60,000 nucleotides of DNA from Membranipora membranacea. Taxonomy: Eukaryota > Bryozoa > Gymnolaemata > Cheilostomatida > Membraniporidae. The position numbers were made by a program, and so were the translations under genes. Where the stretch lies: NCBI GenBank assembly GCA_914767715.1, contig OU612066.1:1309001-1369000 (forward strand), in the 5' to 3' direction. This document shows, piece by piece, positions 13,001-26,256 of this stretch. Position 1 is the stretch's first letter. Each line of letters starts with the position of its first letter. The notes below the pieces were generated by a model. That model had not been told where the DNA came from. It did no database searches and saw nothing but the letters and a program-made list of their open reading frames with translations.

Positions 13001-16000
13001 TCTATGTGTGAGAGAACACAGTCACCACACACCATACATGGTGTATATATAATTGCTGAGATGACTATATAATATGCTCATATTGAGTGGATTACTAATG
13101 TAACTTAAGTCAGTAAGGGTCGGACAGCAGTAGGTGGCTAATATTGATCATTGATGATAAGTGTTATCCACAGAGAATACATTAGATTTGGTTACATTAG
13201 CATGATGATAGCAGACCGCAGTGAGTTACAAAGTCCAATAGATGCATTCCCAGTAGTTAGAGAACTGAACCCTTATTTTTCTGAGTCAGAGTTTTACCAA
13301 GATGATTTGGGTAAAAACATGGATAATCTCTAGAGTACCAGGTAGTCTTAGTTGTGCCGGCCTTATTTCTGTCTTCCTGTATTTTGACAATGGCATGACC
13401 TCTCCTTGGGCTGAATGCATGCAGCTAAAGAAAAGAAAACAGAGTAAGTGCCGTGATGCAAAATCATAGCCTAAATGCTTGGCAATATCAGAATGGTCAT
13501 TGGATGTAATAATGATCCTCAGTGTGATCCGACACAACAAAGGGAAAAGAAGGGAAGTTCTATAGAAGCCTTAGAGCTGACTTCATAATAAGGTACACTG
13601 TTTGTAGGGTGGTAGAGTGCGTGTCCACACCACTCACTTATATAACCGGTGTCTAATTACTGGGTTCTGTGTACCCATCAGTTATTTTGTGAGTCTGATA
13701 AGTAAAGTGAGGAAGTGACAAAGCTTTACAGGCTTCTGCTGCTGCTACAGAGTTTAAGGATTATAAACATGAAGAGACCAGTAGCTTCAGCTATCAAACA
13801 CTGGGCTGCTAAACATATCCTTGTGCAGCGTGTGTAAGTCATCATACCACAGTCTGCTGACTGTATCTGTCTCTGTGGTCAGCGTTAGGGATTCATGGAT
13901 TAGGCACTATTGTGTGGTTGGTGTACCCTAATTTTTCTTTCTTACCTTCGTGATCATGCTTCTTACTTACTTACTCCATACACATCCTTGTCAACTACAA
14001 TCTCTGTATTCTTGAACGCGAATTAGACCATTGCCTGCGGTGGCTCATGACTCATGTTCCAATACATCATCGAGACTTGATTTTAGGGTTAACTGTGATA
14101 TTCTATGCACATTGTAAAACACTATAGATGCTAGCAGTAAGGGGTAAGAGGTAAGGGTAAGACACGGATATATTTGTTTTATTTTATTATACTCTAAGTT
14201 TGTTGTGTTGCCTTTCAGAGCAGAGAAGACCGAGGTCTTATCAGAGGATTTACAAAATGCGGAGAAGAAAGTGGAACTGCTGAAAACGGTGCTACAGAAT
14301 ATGGTGAAGAAGCTAGCGGTGCTACTACATGCTTATACTGTGCATGACCAGGACAAAAAACTGGTATGTCCAAACAAGCTTCTTTGTATGCGCTTTGTCT
14401 TGCTCACATTAAATATTTTTTGACACTATCTGTGCAGTAAGCACTGAACCTGGAAGTTAAGTCTACTACTGTTGGGTTAGCCAAGGAGAAGTTAATGTCA
14501 GACTGAGAACATGCAGTGATTTACAGAACCCGATCAGTGCGCTCAGACTGATTATCTAACCTAACTGTCCATTTCTATCTGAATTAGTAATAGATTTAAT
14601 AAGATGTCAGTCTCCTGGGTATTGACCCACATCAGTAAATTATGTAGGTCTCTGTGTTGTAGCAGCTTGAATGTATATATAACTATTGTTTTTACTCTCA
14701 AGCCCTCGACCCTTGATAGTATGAATCACAAGCTCGCACTAAACTTTCAACTTTGATGCTAAGTTTGAAGCCTATCATTATCTGAAATTTGATAAGTAGT
14801 GAGTTTCATGAGGCAGCGAGGGGCAGACCAGCCTGTTATTGACAGCCAGTGAGATTCATCTCATGGTATTATAGGCCTGTATACTTGTAACAATCAGATT
14901 TTGGTATTGTGATATCAGCGAAGTCTGTGATAACTGTAGTCTATTCCTGCGCTGATAAGTAAGCTCTGATATAGGAGAGACCTTAGTATATAAATCATGG
15001 GTGGGTGGGCCGACAAACATTACAAATTAGCTGCTTTTGACAGATCATCAACATTTTCTGCATACTTACTCTGCCATTTGATTTCAAATTGATGACAACA
15101 TCAACAGTAATGCCAATATAAACATATCTTACTCATTACATCATGGCCTTTAGCTTTTTTAAGCTCTATGTTTACTCATACATTCCTTTAGGATGGGTTT
15201 GTCATTATGTCCCAGGGCCAAGCCCTGTAAGAAGTACTAACGGCGGCAGCGGCAGCAGCTGTATATTCTGTCAGTAGACTGCCAATCATTAGTATTATCT
15301 GATAGAGACATTAGGCCTATCCTAGCTATCCTAACTATCCTATAACGGGTTACCCTCATTTTATAGCCCTCTCTTATCATTGACCTGGCCCAGACTATAT
15401 TACACTAATACATTGAGTAATAATACCAGCAGTATCATCTTACTGATTATACAAGCTTTTATCTCCTATTGATTTTTACCCTGAAGCGTTTCAGGCTTTA
15501 CTACTGTAATAATATTTTTCAGGGTTGTCTCAGATGTTTGCTTTTATATTTTTACAGAAAAAGATGCCCACAGTACAGCTAGCTCAGTCACTAGATGAGA
15601 ACAGTCTGACTATGGGAGAGGGTATGCTAAGGTAATGTTACATACTGAGTCACACCGACACACTGTCTAAATGTCTAAATGTCTAAATGGAAAAGCCTGT
15701 CAAACCCCCCCCCCCCCCCCTCCCAGCATGAGATTCAAAATTGAACACAGAAAAAAGGCGCTGTGGATGTATCGAGCGTTAGCACACTTGAACGTAAATC
15801 ATCTTAAAACTCTCTTTTTTTCTTCCAATTTTCAACCCTTGGGGAAAAAACAGTAACCACTTAGTTCCTTATGGATGTAACCTCAATCTGTTGTTAGCCT
15901 ATGTCAACATCTCAAATGTAAACCAGACCTTTAACCCAAAGAGTTTAAAATATCCTACATTTTTTGTCTATCGTTTATCACAGAGATAGTGAGTTTGATT

Positions 16001-19000
16001 TATGACTGATGGCCTGTTTCTTATGGTTTCAGTGATGTGTTATTTCACTTCTGTTTTGTAGCGATGTATTTGATCATTGTGCCAAAGGTTTGAGACAGAT
16101 GGGGGAGGCACAGGTTACATATGAGATGATTGTGGAGAAAGAGGCGCTGGAATACTTTCAGCAACTGTTGGACGTAAGTGTGAAGACTCTAACTCATTCA
16201 TATATAAATGTGTGAACCTATCGAGTCATCTCTGTCGCCCACCTGAGACCTGTTTGGTGGTTGTGTTAGGGGCTCCCTTACCCTCCGACTCCGAATCAAC
16301 ATAGCTTGTTGTGACAAGCTGCTAATATTTCATACATAGGCTTGCTAGAACTGACTATACATCTTATCTTACCAATCATTGAGTCACCCAGCGCAAAGTG
16401 TCAACAACACTGCATAGTCATGTTATTATTGTTATTATTGACCAGCAGGGTGAAGTAGGAAGAGGACATATGATAGTATGATAGTATTGCCTGTATTTCT
16501 GTATTACCAGTCTAATATAAGATCCGTGTAGAGACTATCAGTATTACTGATTAGCAGACATGCACAGCTGAACTAACATTCTGTTGTTTACTCTGTTTCT
16601 ATGACCCAAACTGTAAAATAAAACATAAAATACATGAAGACTGCAGCTTATATAAATATGTATGTGTATAATATGTCACTTATGAGGCTTTATGTTTTTA
16701 TTACAGGTTGACATTCCGGCTATAAAGAAAAGTAAAAATCAGTTAAAACAGCTAACATTAGATATGGATGCCACTAGATCCAGGTAAGGTGTTTAACATG
16801 TGAGTAATACTGAGTGACAAATGGAAAATATACAGAGAGATGAAAACTTATGTGACCAAACCTTGTAATCTGACTGTCAGTGATTCATCTGTAACTAAGC
16901 ACACAATGCTGTTGACATGAGTTAACATATGACTTATTTTTATCACCTTTATTTCATTATTTTAAGGCTGACAAGGTGGTTATGCTGACGGTATCATGCT
17001 ATGATTACTGTAATGCATGTTGCCCTCTTCCTATATACTTTTTAATCTAAGCAAAGAGTTTTGGATGCAAGTCCTATTTTCCCTGATCTAAGGAGGGAAT
17101 CGTCTTCTCCTTTACTATTTTGTTCAGAGAGAGAACAACTCACAAATCACTAGGCTACTGTGTCTTGTACAAATGATTGCAAAAGCAAATGATTCATTAA
17201 TGCACTAATGAGGTGAAATACATATAGTTTCACAAATGGAAGAATCCCTATGGGGCGCATGCTATAGAGTCAGTGATTCTGTGTGTATATGAGATTATCT
17301 CCACTTTTCTCTGAGCGATGGTTATATGCTGAGTACTGTGTATCATTTATAGACAGCAGTCAGCTAATAAGGAGAGTTCACATCATCCGTCCTCCAGTAA
17401 CCAAACTCGTACAGATACTCTAACTAATGATCTCGAGGACGCTGAGAAGAGAGTCGCAGAGTGTAAGGATAGATACGCTACTGAGATGCTCACATTCATG
17501 TCTAAGGAGGCTGAGATATGTCAGCGTATCGTAGAGGTAAGCAGGCTCAGCTACATGATAAACGCACCGTCACTCATGAGCAGGAGGTCATGTTGTTATT
17601 CACCATCAGTATCATCACCATGTTGCGTTGTCAGCTTCAGTAACAGACTGGCACCTTCTCTTTTTCATTTTCAATCATCATAACCGTCATCAACATCAGT
17701 GGTCCAATCAGGCTTTGATATTGAAGTCAGCCAGGCTGTTATTACTTTTATTGTTGGTGAGTTTGAGGCAGAACCTCACTGGTTGACATTAGGTCCAGGC
17801 AACTTACCAGACTCCCTTTACTACGTACTGATATATAATTATTGGTTATTTATAGTGGATGGACGCCCAGGCACAGTATTACAGATCATGTCTCACTCAT
17901 GTAGATGATATGCTTCCTGATATAAAGTGTATGATAGGTATGTATTCTATACCCGAGGTATACATCTTGTTGTAATCATCCTCCATAATTGATCTTCTTG
18001 GACATGTTGTGAAACCTGCACAGATGAGCATTGCATTGCATTGCTACCTATTTGAAAGAGCTTGAGCTTATTACCTAAATAAGAATCCCCCCTCAACTGA
18101 CAGTATTCAATATTTTGCTGTGCCTCATTATTATATCATTTCACTTGGTGAATATGTAGGGCACAAAGAGCAACTTAGGTTCTCTGGGAAATTGTTGGTA
18201 AGAAACTTGGAAATGACAAGCTGTTTTGATTGACGCACATTTATTTATTTCTACAGAGCAACACTCGACTCGTCCTGTGTACGGGTGTCCACTAGATGAG
18301 CACCTTCAGTCCTCTGGCCGTGAGATAGCTCTGGTGATCGAGGCCTGTGTCGGTATTCTCTATCACGATGGACTGGAGGAGGAGGGGTTATTCAGAATCG
18401 CTGGGAGCGCTGCTAAACTCAAAAAGCTCAAGGTGCAGTAACAGCTTCACCTTCAATTCTAATTCAGACAATTTGCTTTAGCTAGGCTTAGCTTGGATTC
18501 AAGCATTGCCTCCTCTCCTGTTCATGTTGGTAAAAGAACAGATTATTTTAATTGTAATGCTTCAAGTTCAGCTCATCTTCAATCAAGAAAGTTTAAATCA
18601 GGATGCAGAATTCTCCAGTGTGAGCTACATAAGAACCTATAAAACCCAAAAGATTAGGACTTAAACAGGTCAAGACAATAGCAAAAGTTGAACCTGTCAA
18701 CAGGTGTATTCATGCGCTCATGTTATGATTTGTACAGACACACCCATAGCGTACAGCCCTCCGTTTGATGTTACTCATACTCAGATTTACTATGTTTGTA
18801 TAGGCAGCGTTTAATGTCGGTACACTGGTGGATATGGAGGAGTATTATTCAGACTTTCATGTAGTAGCAGGAGCACTGAAGCAGTATGTCAGAGAGTTAC
18901 CTGAACCTCTTCTTACCTTTGATCTGTTTGATGAATTTCTCTCCTGTCTGAGCATGTGAGTTCTCTCACATGTACTAGGTGCAAACTAAGTCTAAACTAA

Positions 19001-22000
19001 CTATCATTCCTCTCCGTGTAATACCAGTTTTGAGTCTTTGAATCTGGCTAGCTCCAAAAGAACCCTGTCAACTGTATATCACATCATTTTTTTGACTGAG
19101 TTTTCACGTCAAAACAAAGTTCTCAACTTATGCAAATTAATCTTAATGTGTACCTAACATAACATAACATCAGGGAGGGTGGGATATACCACCCTCCCTG
19201 ATAACAGTACAAACATAGGTATACATGTAACTTTGTTCAGAGTTGTGCTCTCTTCATTATTGAAAAGACAACTCTGGTATCATCTAAATATGCTATTATC
19301 TTTCAGGAAAGACCGAGATGCAAAATTACGGAGTCTGTGGACGACGGTGAAAAAATTACCAGAGACAAACTTCAATAATGTCAAATACCTCATAAAGTTC
19401 TTATCTAAGTTAGCTGAGAAGTCCGCCATAAATAAGATGACACCGAGTAACATAGCGATAGTATTTGGACCTAATCTTCTATACTCTAGGAACTCAGATA
19501 TGGAGTAAGTAACATGGACTTGATATGTGATTATAAGTTTATATGTAACATAGCATTCATGAGTCCCAACTGTACCATTTTTAGTTCTAGAGTGTCTTAC
19601 AGCTCATATTAGTATCCTTGATACTTACTCTTTGTCTATTACTCATTGTCACTGTATGATGTATGTTACTGCCTCCTGTGACTGTTGTGACACAAATGTT
19701 TTGTTTATCTGAGACAGGTCAATATTGTATATGCTTTACATACTCCAGTATCATAAATACGGATCCAGGGTTCATCTGTGAATGTCAAACTATCCGCTTT
19801 ATTATCCAATTTTACTTGTAGGACTAATGTTGTGTTATCGATGGTACAGAATCAAGTAGTGGAGATCTTGGTACATGAGCATGAATACTTCTTCCCTGGT
19901 GGTGAGTTGTTTATTTATCTCACACCTAGCAGGGTTCTCTCCCCTCCCCAGTTGGTAATATCTTGTTGAGCTTTTTAGCATCAAACCTCTTAAAAAAATC
20001 ATCCTAAAGAAGTCATTCTTCTTGTGTCTTGGTTCAAAGAAGATGCGTGATGCAGTGCCTCTCAGCTCCTATTTTAAAATAAGCACATTCTAAACATGTG
20101 TCTTCTGAAATTCTCTAAAGTAGTCATTTCATGAGAAAAAAAAAGGCTTTTACATCACGATAATTAATGGATTGCTGAAAAAGGGGTTTAAGGTTTTCAT
20201 TTTTATAAAACTTTTAGCTGCCAAATTTCTAGAGGATGGCTTATTTTGCTCTGAAAATATTCAAATAATGCTACAATAATTATCAAGGTGGAATCTCATT
20301 AAAAATCCTTTGAAGCTTGGAATTATATAGTGGATTTAATTTATCTGCTCATAATTCATAATATTAAGTAAGATATGAATATATTTTTCATGGGCTTTCA
20401 CCTTACTCAACTTTTCCTTTTTGTCTTGACGTTCTGTTGACTTTGCCTGCCCTCCTGTGCACTATAAAGGTACTTGCTTGATGTGCGCTCAGTATCTTCT
20501 TACACTAGGTAGTTAGGGCCACATCAGGACCCCCCACTGCACACTTAGAACTTTCTCTCACTGCCTTTTCTCAAGCCTGATGAATGGCGCTGGACAACTC
20601 ACATATTAACAAATCCCCGGGTTCGGGTTTTGTGTGGGCTTAGTTGGGTGAAGAATTTTTTGTTGCGTTTTCTCCTGGTTAAATGTGGCTTTGGTGAATA
20701 TTAAGGTTTAGCTTTGGTGCTTCGAACCCGCAAACAACCCGATCTGTGTATAGCCTACTAAGGCCAATAACTATTAACTGCAAAAAGGAACATTTCTTTA
20801 GAAATGTGTATGTAGTGGTACTCAGCATTTAACCTTTGTGGTGTACAGCAGGGGGAAAGTTTGGATTGGGAACATTTGAGCTTCTGATGAAGTCAGAAAC
20901 AAAACATGAAATGTAAATCGTCCATTTCCTCTCACATATCATCTTATAAGATGTTTTTATTGAGATTTCTCCGGGCATTGTATCTGGACAAGCAGTTCCC
21001 ATGTTGCCACCTAATACTGCACTAGGTGTGCTTCAATATCTCTTATCAATGGACGTAATAAACCCATGGTGACTTATTGAACTGCCCAGATATTCAATAT
21101 ATTCCTCTCTCCTTAGATGTTGACTTTGAATTGCATGACAGCGTGGCGTCGTCGGCTAGTAATAGTTGTAACACACCTTCTACTAGAGAGAACAGCCAAG
21201 GTTCTCTCACTCTTACTAAACACGACTCTATCAAGTCTAAAAATAGTACTGGGCTCAACAGGCGCTCTTTAGAAGCGGATATGACATTCGGTGGTAATGC
21301 CAATGGTCAGATGACATGCAGTACCGACACTTTGAATAGTCTAGCAGGTGATGCTACTGCTGTCACCTTGAGGAAAAAAGGCAATAGACTAAGCTTCCCT
21401 GCAGCACTCAACAATGCTAGCGATAAACTATTTGGCAAACGAAAGAGTGGTGACAGTTTCAAAAGTAAATCATCCAGCAGTGAAAGACCTGAGAAGAAAG
21501 AGAAGAAAAGGTTAAAACATTTATTTTCCATGAAGCGCACGTCATCCAAAAAAGACTTATCACAGTCTATAGAGTCAGGGTTGAATGAGATAGGGAGTAT
21601 ATCAGATTTATTAGAACAATCAGACAGTAATCACAATGAGACTTGTAACTCCGACGATTTCGTCGGTGAGGTGGTGTTTAAACCTCGTTATACTCCTCAA
21701 GATGAGAAGCAGCTGGACAGCTGGCAAACAGGCGCTGCCGACGCTCCCCTAGCTGACTCTGAAGGTGATAGTCCGTTGTTTTTAGAACCACCCGTTCGTA
21801 GCTTTCCGTTGTCACTCACTCCTCTGCCTCAACACTGTCACAGTGATTTATATGACACTGCCTTCGCACTCGCCTCCCTCAGGGCTGGGAACGAATCATC
21901 CTCGGGCCTTAACTACCTGAACAAAGTACACGCAGTAGTGAAGGAGGCTTGTAAGGTTACTAACAATAATAACAATCATGTGACCAAGATGGTGGATATT

Positions 22001-25000
22001 ACCAACAAACAGGAAGTGGATAACACGCAGCAATCACTCTCACTAACAGAAGGTAATAAATATGGTCGTAGTTGAATCTTGCTGCTTGGCCTACTTCGCC
22101 TGCTGCCTGTTTCTCCTGGGCTTGTGGCTGCTACAAATAATCATCTAATCCATCTCTATCTGTTGTACTGTGCTTGTTATATGGTTTCTGTCCCGCTGGG
22201 TCTGTGGTGGTACCGGTCCTTAGTTACTGTATGTAGCTGCCTAGTTTGCAAAGCTTAACCTGGAAAAAAAGTGTCTCTTAGTTTTGCTATATTTATGTAG
22301 AGTTTGAGTTGAAACGGATTGGATCATACACTAGAGCTATGCGTGCTGACAGGTTCAAAAGATTGTCATCGGCAGATTGGGCATTAGGCATAGCCGGCGG
22401 TGCTGTATTACCCTGTCCCACAGCCGCTGCAGCTAGCAGACCTGCCAGCAGTAGAAGTAGTACAGGCAGTGAGCTGGGCACTGTTAAATCCCTGCTCGGT
22501 ATGGCGATGCCCTTTAGCAGCTCAGGCTCGGGGCTAGTTGACCTGCCTACTTCACCTAATCGCACCTCTTCCCGCATGTCAGCTCTATCACTATCAGCTA
22601 GAAGCAGCACTTCTCCGGCTAACCTGGCCACCGCCTCTTCTGAACCCGAACTGGTAAACCAGACCATTGATGAGGACAGTGACGAACCCGTCAGTAAGGG
22701 ATTTTTCCTCTAGAAAAAAGAATGTGGAAATCTGTTCCATCCAAAATCATTTCTAAAACTGTTGTGACAACACGATTCTATTATTTTCCTCCTCATTTTC
22801 TAAATTCCCAACTGGAACAATTGAAATTGTGTTCATATAATTTTCAGTGGGTAGATATGTGCTAGATGTATGCAATGTGCTTTTTTTCTGCCCTGAGTAT
22901 GGCTATGTGTATTGTTGTCGAACCCAAACTAACTGTGTAACTTTTCTGTTTGATTCCTGTTCCTGATGGAGGCCAGTTTGAGGAGGTGAGGCGTACCCCA
23001 GTCTCACCTCCCATAACTTGCCACATCTCAAACTGCTTGATTTTGGAATGTCCTGTCACTTTGAAACATTTTACTGAATTTAAAACTGTAGCATGCCTTA
23101 CTTACTCTCACTAATTGTTGTATTGATTATATTTATTCCAAATTGTCTCAGCTTTATATATGATATATAGCATTGATAATTTTCCCATAAAAGGAGATTT
23201 TTGTTTGGCATAAATAAAGAAATGTCTGCTGACTACTGAAATATAATCGTCTACAATCAATTCTGCCTGCCAGTCATTCCCCTACCAACAGTTTAGCAGT
23301 TTTAATCCAGTTGACACAAAAAATAAGTAACGCTTATGTACAATATGATATGGCTTATAGATCGCTAATTTGTGATTATTCAGTAGAATTTACAAGATCT
23401 TTTGTTTCAGATGTGAAGTTCACTGATATGAAGACAGTAGAAGCCTCAGCCTCAGAACCACAGAGAGCAGCTGCGGCGCATGGTAGGAGACCCTCTGCCA
23501 CGCCCGTATCACCACCTGCTATAGTAGAGCCTGCTGCTAGCTTGCATAATAACGCCTCCTTTAAACAGAAGCCTGTCACACAGCAGCAGCAGATAGATGT
23601 CGGGGCGACATCTCCTTCGATGAACCATAATATGTCTAGTTCTACTCAGCTCAGCGCCTCCTCACTTAGCGTGGCATCTTCTGATGGTAGCAGGTAGGCT
23701 TTACTAGCGCATCGCTAACTCTAACTTTCCGCCATGTAAATAACTGTTGGGTGATGTTTGTCTCTAATAGTGAAACCTTAGCTGTTTTACTGGTAGTGAA
23801 AGCCATTCACTTGAGTGTTGTGTACAGGTTGTATCCATTAAATAAGTAGCGATAGTTTACCTCCAATATTTACTCTCAACTGCAGTTTGCCAACAGCTCC
23901 GGATCAACCGCTGATAAATCCAAAACCACGGTAAATCCTTGAAATCAAACGCTCTATGATATTTCAGATATTTTATCGATTGCTGGCCTTTTTTGGTGCT
24001 CCTGATTCCTGAACAATGAATTTACTATGTTATTTGATTGATACTACTGCTTCTGGGCCAGCAAAACAGACACATTCAATTTGTGATTAAGTTATTGTAC
24101 TCTTTTCAGCGGATTTTTCAGAGCGGGTGAGGGTCAATTGTTTGCTTTAGTTTTTATGATTTACAACAAGTGTAATCATAACTATGAGCAGGTTTTTCCC
24201 TAGACTCTCTCGTTTAAAAAACAAAATTGGTTAAAAGCATCGATATGCCCATCATGTCTCTCTCACATAACGATGGCAACGCAGCGATATCTGAAATGTG
24301 TCAGTTTTGACGGCCCTATACTTGTAAAAGTATATATTATTTGGTGGTGGATAGTTAGCTTCTTCTTAGCTGTACTTTCTATGCTCGCTAGACTCCGAGA
24401 TATCATCTGTATCTGTCTCTATTACAGGCTGGCCGTGAAAATTCTCATCGAAAAACTAAATGACTTGCAGTTCTAGCTTACGACCCTTAAATGCACACTA
24501 TATGGTCATCATTTTACCTGCTTTTGACCTGACGTCTTTTAATTAGCACCCTTGTAAATATAATTTTTGCTGACCAATGTCTAAATCAATAAGTTCTGCA
24601 TTGCACTGCATGGTAGCACCTAGAGACAGAACATCGACCAAAACAAGAGCCTTCCTCTGTCTCATATATAAGTCTATTACACTTCTGTTAGCCTGTCTTC
24701 ACCTAAGCAAAGTTGTCTACAACAAGCTACCCTTCTGTTTTAAGTTATCTGTTTTATGTTCTAATTTTAGTTGTGCCTCACCTACAACACTCAGGAGGAG
24801 TAAGAAACCCGCACCTCCCCCGCCCCCATCGACCTCCCCCCATCACAAGCAGCCCCAACAATCCCCACCAAACAGACCAGAGCAACCAAAACTCGAACAA
24901 GCAGCCAAACCAGAACAAACAATCAGCCGTAGTGAATCAATAAGAAAACCTACCATTCCACCCCCTGGACCCCCTAAGAGTGCTCGTCCCAACAACCCAC

Positions 25001-25572
25001 CCCCACCTAAACCAGCTGGACCGGTCACACCTAAAGCATCACCTGGTCCAGACATGGTCAGCGGTAACCCATTTGAGACATCTGAGCCGGCGTATTCATC
25101 TAACCCATTCGAGACCGCAAGTGAAGTAAACATATCTGATCAGGACTCAGTAAGCTTCAATAACAAAACAAAATCAGAGAGCTCATCTCCAGAGGGAGTG
25201 AAGAAAACGCACACAAGAAATGCTTCTGCAGACCTAACGCAATCACATACACTATTACATGACGGTAAGGGACATAGTCGAGCTAAGTCACATGACTTCA
25301 GAATGCGTCAGCCTCCTCCTATCCCACAGAGAACACATTCTATTCCGGCCAATCATTCCATGAGAAATAAAACTGCACAGCTGGTCGACACTGGGCCAGT
25401 CAGTGGTGACAGCGGAGTGGTCAGTTTAGGTGAATCGGTCACTGCTAGTTCTAGCTCATCAGTGAGCGGTAATCCTTTTGATGATGTCATCATTGAGAAT
25501 GTATCAGAAGCTGATGATGAGAGTGAAACTCGAGATAGAATGAACAGTCAGACTGGTAATACTTCTCTCTGA
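10052..25572 (+). CDS. ARHGAP17: RICH1/RICH2-type BAR-RhoGAP protein (ARHGAP17/44 homologue)
   Basis: RICH proteins bind curved membrane through a BAR domain and switch off Cdc42/Rac at junctions and endocytic sites. Sixteen exons join in frame (3819 nt, 1272 aa): 10052-10131, 14219-14363, 15558-15631, 16062-16173, 16707-16783, 17353-17536, 17856-17937, 18257-18432, 18804-18955, 19307-19504, 19822-19901, 21117-22052, 22301-22693, 23411-23693, 23886-23930, 24771-25572. The start is GCCGCCACCATGATG, a near-ideal Kozak context. BAR spans about residues 1-245 (FRVKQLADQGLGRAEKTEVL, then LEYFQQLLDVDIPAIKKSK). RhoGAP spans about 255-440, with arginine finger EEEGLFRIAG (R at about 298) and KMTPSNIAIVFGPNLL, ending HEYFFPGDVDFE as in the family. 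The tail is Ser/Pro-rich with PAPPPPPS and PPPKPAGP (SH3-ligand-like), three NPF motifs, and a terminal NTSL. ARHGAP17 versus ARHGAP44 orthology cannot be resolved by eye; it may be the single ancestor of both. Confidence 0.93.
10202..10279. repeat. 13-bp minisatellite, six copies
   Basis: The unit CGGCTCCTCATGT is repeated six times perfectly head to tail in intron 1 of the RhoGAP gene, about 70 bases after the first donor. Confidence 0.95.
11365..11408. repeat. 28-bp perfect palindrome flanked by 9-bp direct repeats
   Basis: Positions 11372-11399 are a perfect self-complementary palindrome (arm CAGAGACTATAGAT). GTTGTAACA occurs at 11365-11373 and again at 11400-11408, overlapping or abutting the palindrome ends. 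The arrangement looks like a short hairpin insertion with a target-site duplication. It is in intron 1 of the RhoGAP gene. Confidence 0.85.
12137..12148. repeat. Poly-G tract
   Basis: Twelve consecutive G in intron 1 of the RhoGAP gene, a possible G-quadruplex-prone or assembly-error-prone site. Confidence 0.9.
12738..13540. other. Cluster of unexplained open frames inside RhoGAP intron 1
   Basis: Intron 1 (10132-14218, about 4.1 kb) holds open stretches on both strands. On the minus strand, 12738-12989 (83 codons) has a Lys-containing start and a hydrophobic run (CMIMIIMVTSTTIVYIF) resembling a signal anchor, and 13286-13540 (84 codons) is also open. On the plus strand, 13151-13333 (60 codons) contains acidic, protein-like text (FPVVRELNPYFSESEFYQ). 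I recognise none of them. They may be chance, transposon debris or a small nested gene. Confidence 0.15.
15705..15720. repeat. Poly-C tract
   Basis: Sixteen consecutive C, preceded by a triplicated TGTCTAAA unit, in intron 3 of the RhoGAP gene (between exons ending 15631 and starting 16062). Confidence 0.9.
19169..19202. repeat. GC-rich perfect hairpin (14-bp stem, 6-nt loop)
   Basis: ATCAGGGAGGGTGG (19169-19182), loop GATATA, CCACCCTCCCTGAT (19189-19202). It lies in RhoGAP intron 9, about 105 bases before exon 10. Confidence 0.9.
22062..22148 (+). other. Short hydrophobic Cys-rich ORF in RhoGAP intron 12
   Basis: Starting ten bases past the intron-12 donor, ATG to TAA encodes 28 residues containing ESCCLAYFACCLFLLGLWLL: two Cys-Cys pairs in a leucine-rich membrane-like run. 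It resembles cysteine-rich membrane tails in composition. It is out of frame with exon 12, so simple intron retention would not add it. This is probably chance, but the composition stands out. Confidence 0.2.
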
Positions 25573-26256
25573 TAAACCAGGATGCCGTGTATCACACACC
25601 ATAGATTCTATAATAAGATATTAGCTTCTAGCTCAACTATGGATTATAAATGGAGTTGCACAAATAGGATGCATAACAATAACAAATCAATTACATTTGA
25701 CTTATTTCATACCAATTATTTCAAATGAAAATAGAACTAGAGACATTAACTACAATATCACTTGACTCAGTTGTCAACCTGTTAGTTAAATCTGTCATGA
25801 GTGCCAACTTATTAAGACTTTTAAACATTTTCTGATCATTTTAATGCAGACTAGCTTTTTTATATTGTGGGTGCTCATATACTATGTTAATACAAATTGA
25901 CTGTTGTAAAAGATTCTATCGTTGACATATATCAACTCCCACTTCAAAAGTGGTTATCACAAACACTTCTTATCACTTTTCTAGCATTGAAGAAAGCTTC
26001 CTTTATTTTTTATTTATCATAGAAATTCTATTATATGTATGACTTGGACAACAATATTTTGTATCAACACAGATGCTTTTTTGGCAGCATCATTGCTTTA
26101 TTTCAGAGGCTGCATAAGTACAAAAGTATATACAAACATTGTTTGGGCACAAACTGCATCATCATTCATGTACATGTAGATAGAAATTCAAATGGTATAA
26201 ACATGATTAGTTATGTGAGATGTGTATACCTGTCCATCTGACCGTGCAGACCTTAC
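25573..26256. other. Convergent 3' intergenic space
   Basis: The RhoGAP gene (plus) and eIF6 gene (minus) end toward each other here. TTTATT at 26097-26102 reads AATAAA on the minus strand, a plausible eIF6 polyadenylation signal. A GTATAC donor-like site at the minus-strand 3' side of 26231 leaves a spliced eIF6 3' UTR possible. No further gene seen. Confidence 0.45.

Noticed and set aside
20584-20632. tRNA-like or SINE promoter boxes (TGGCGCTGG and GGGTTCGGGTT)
   Set aside because: Spacing and the A-box match are poor, no cloverleaf can be drawn, and no A-tail or target duplication follows.
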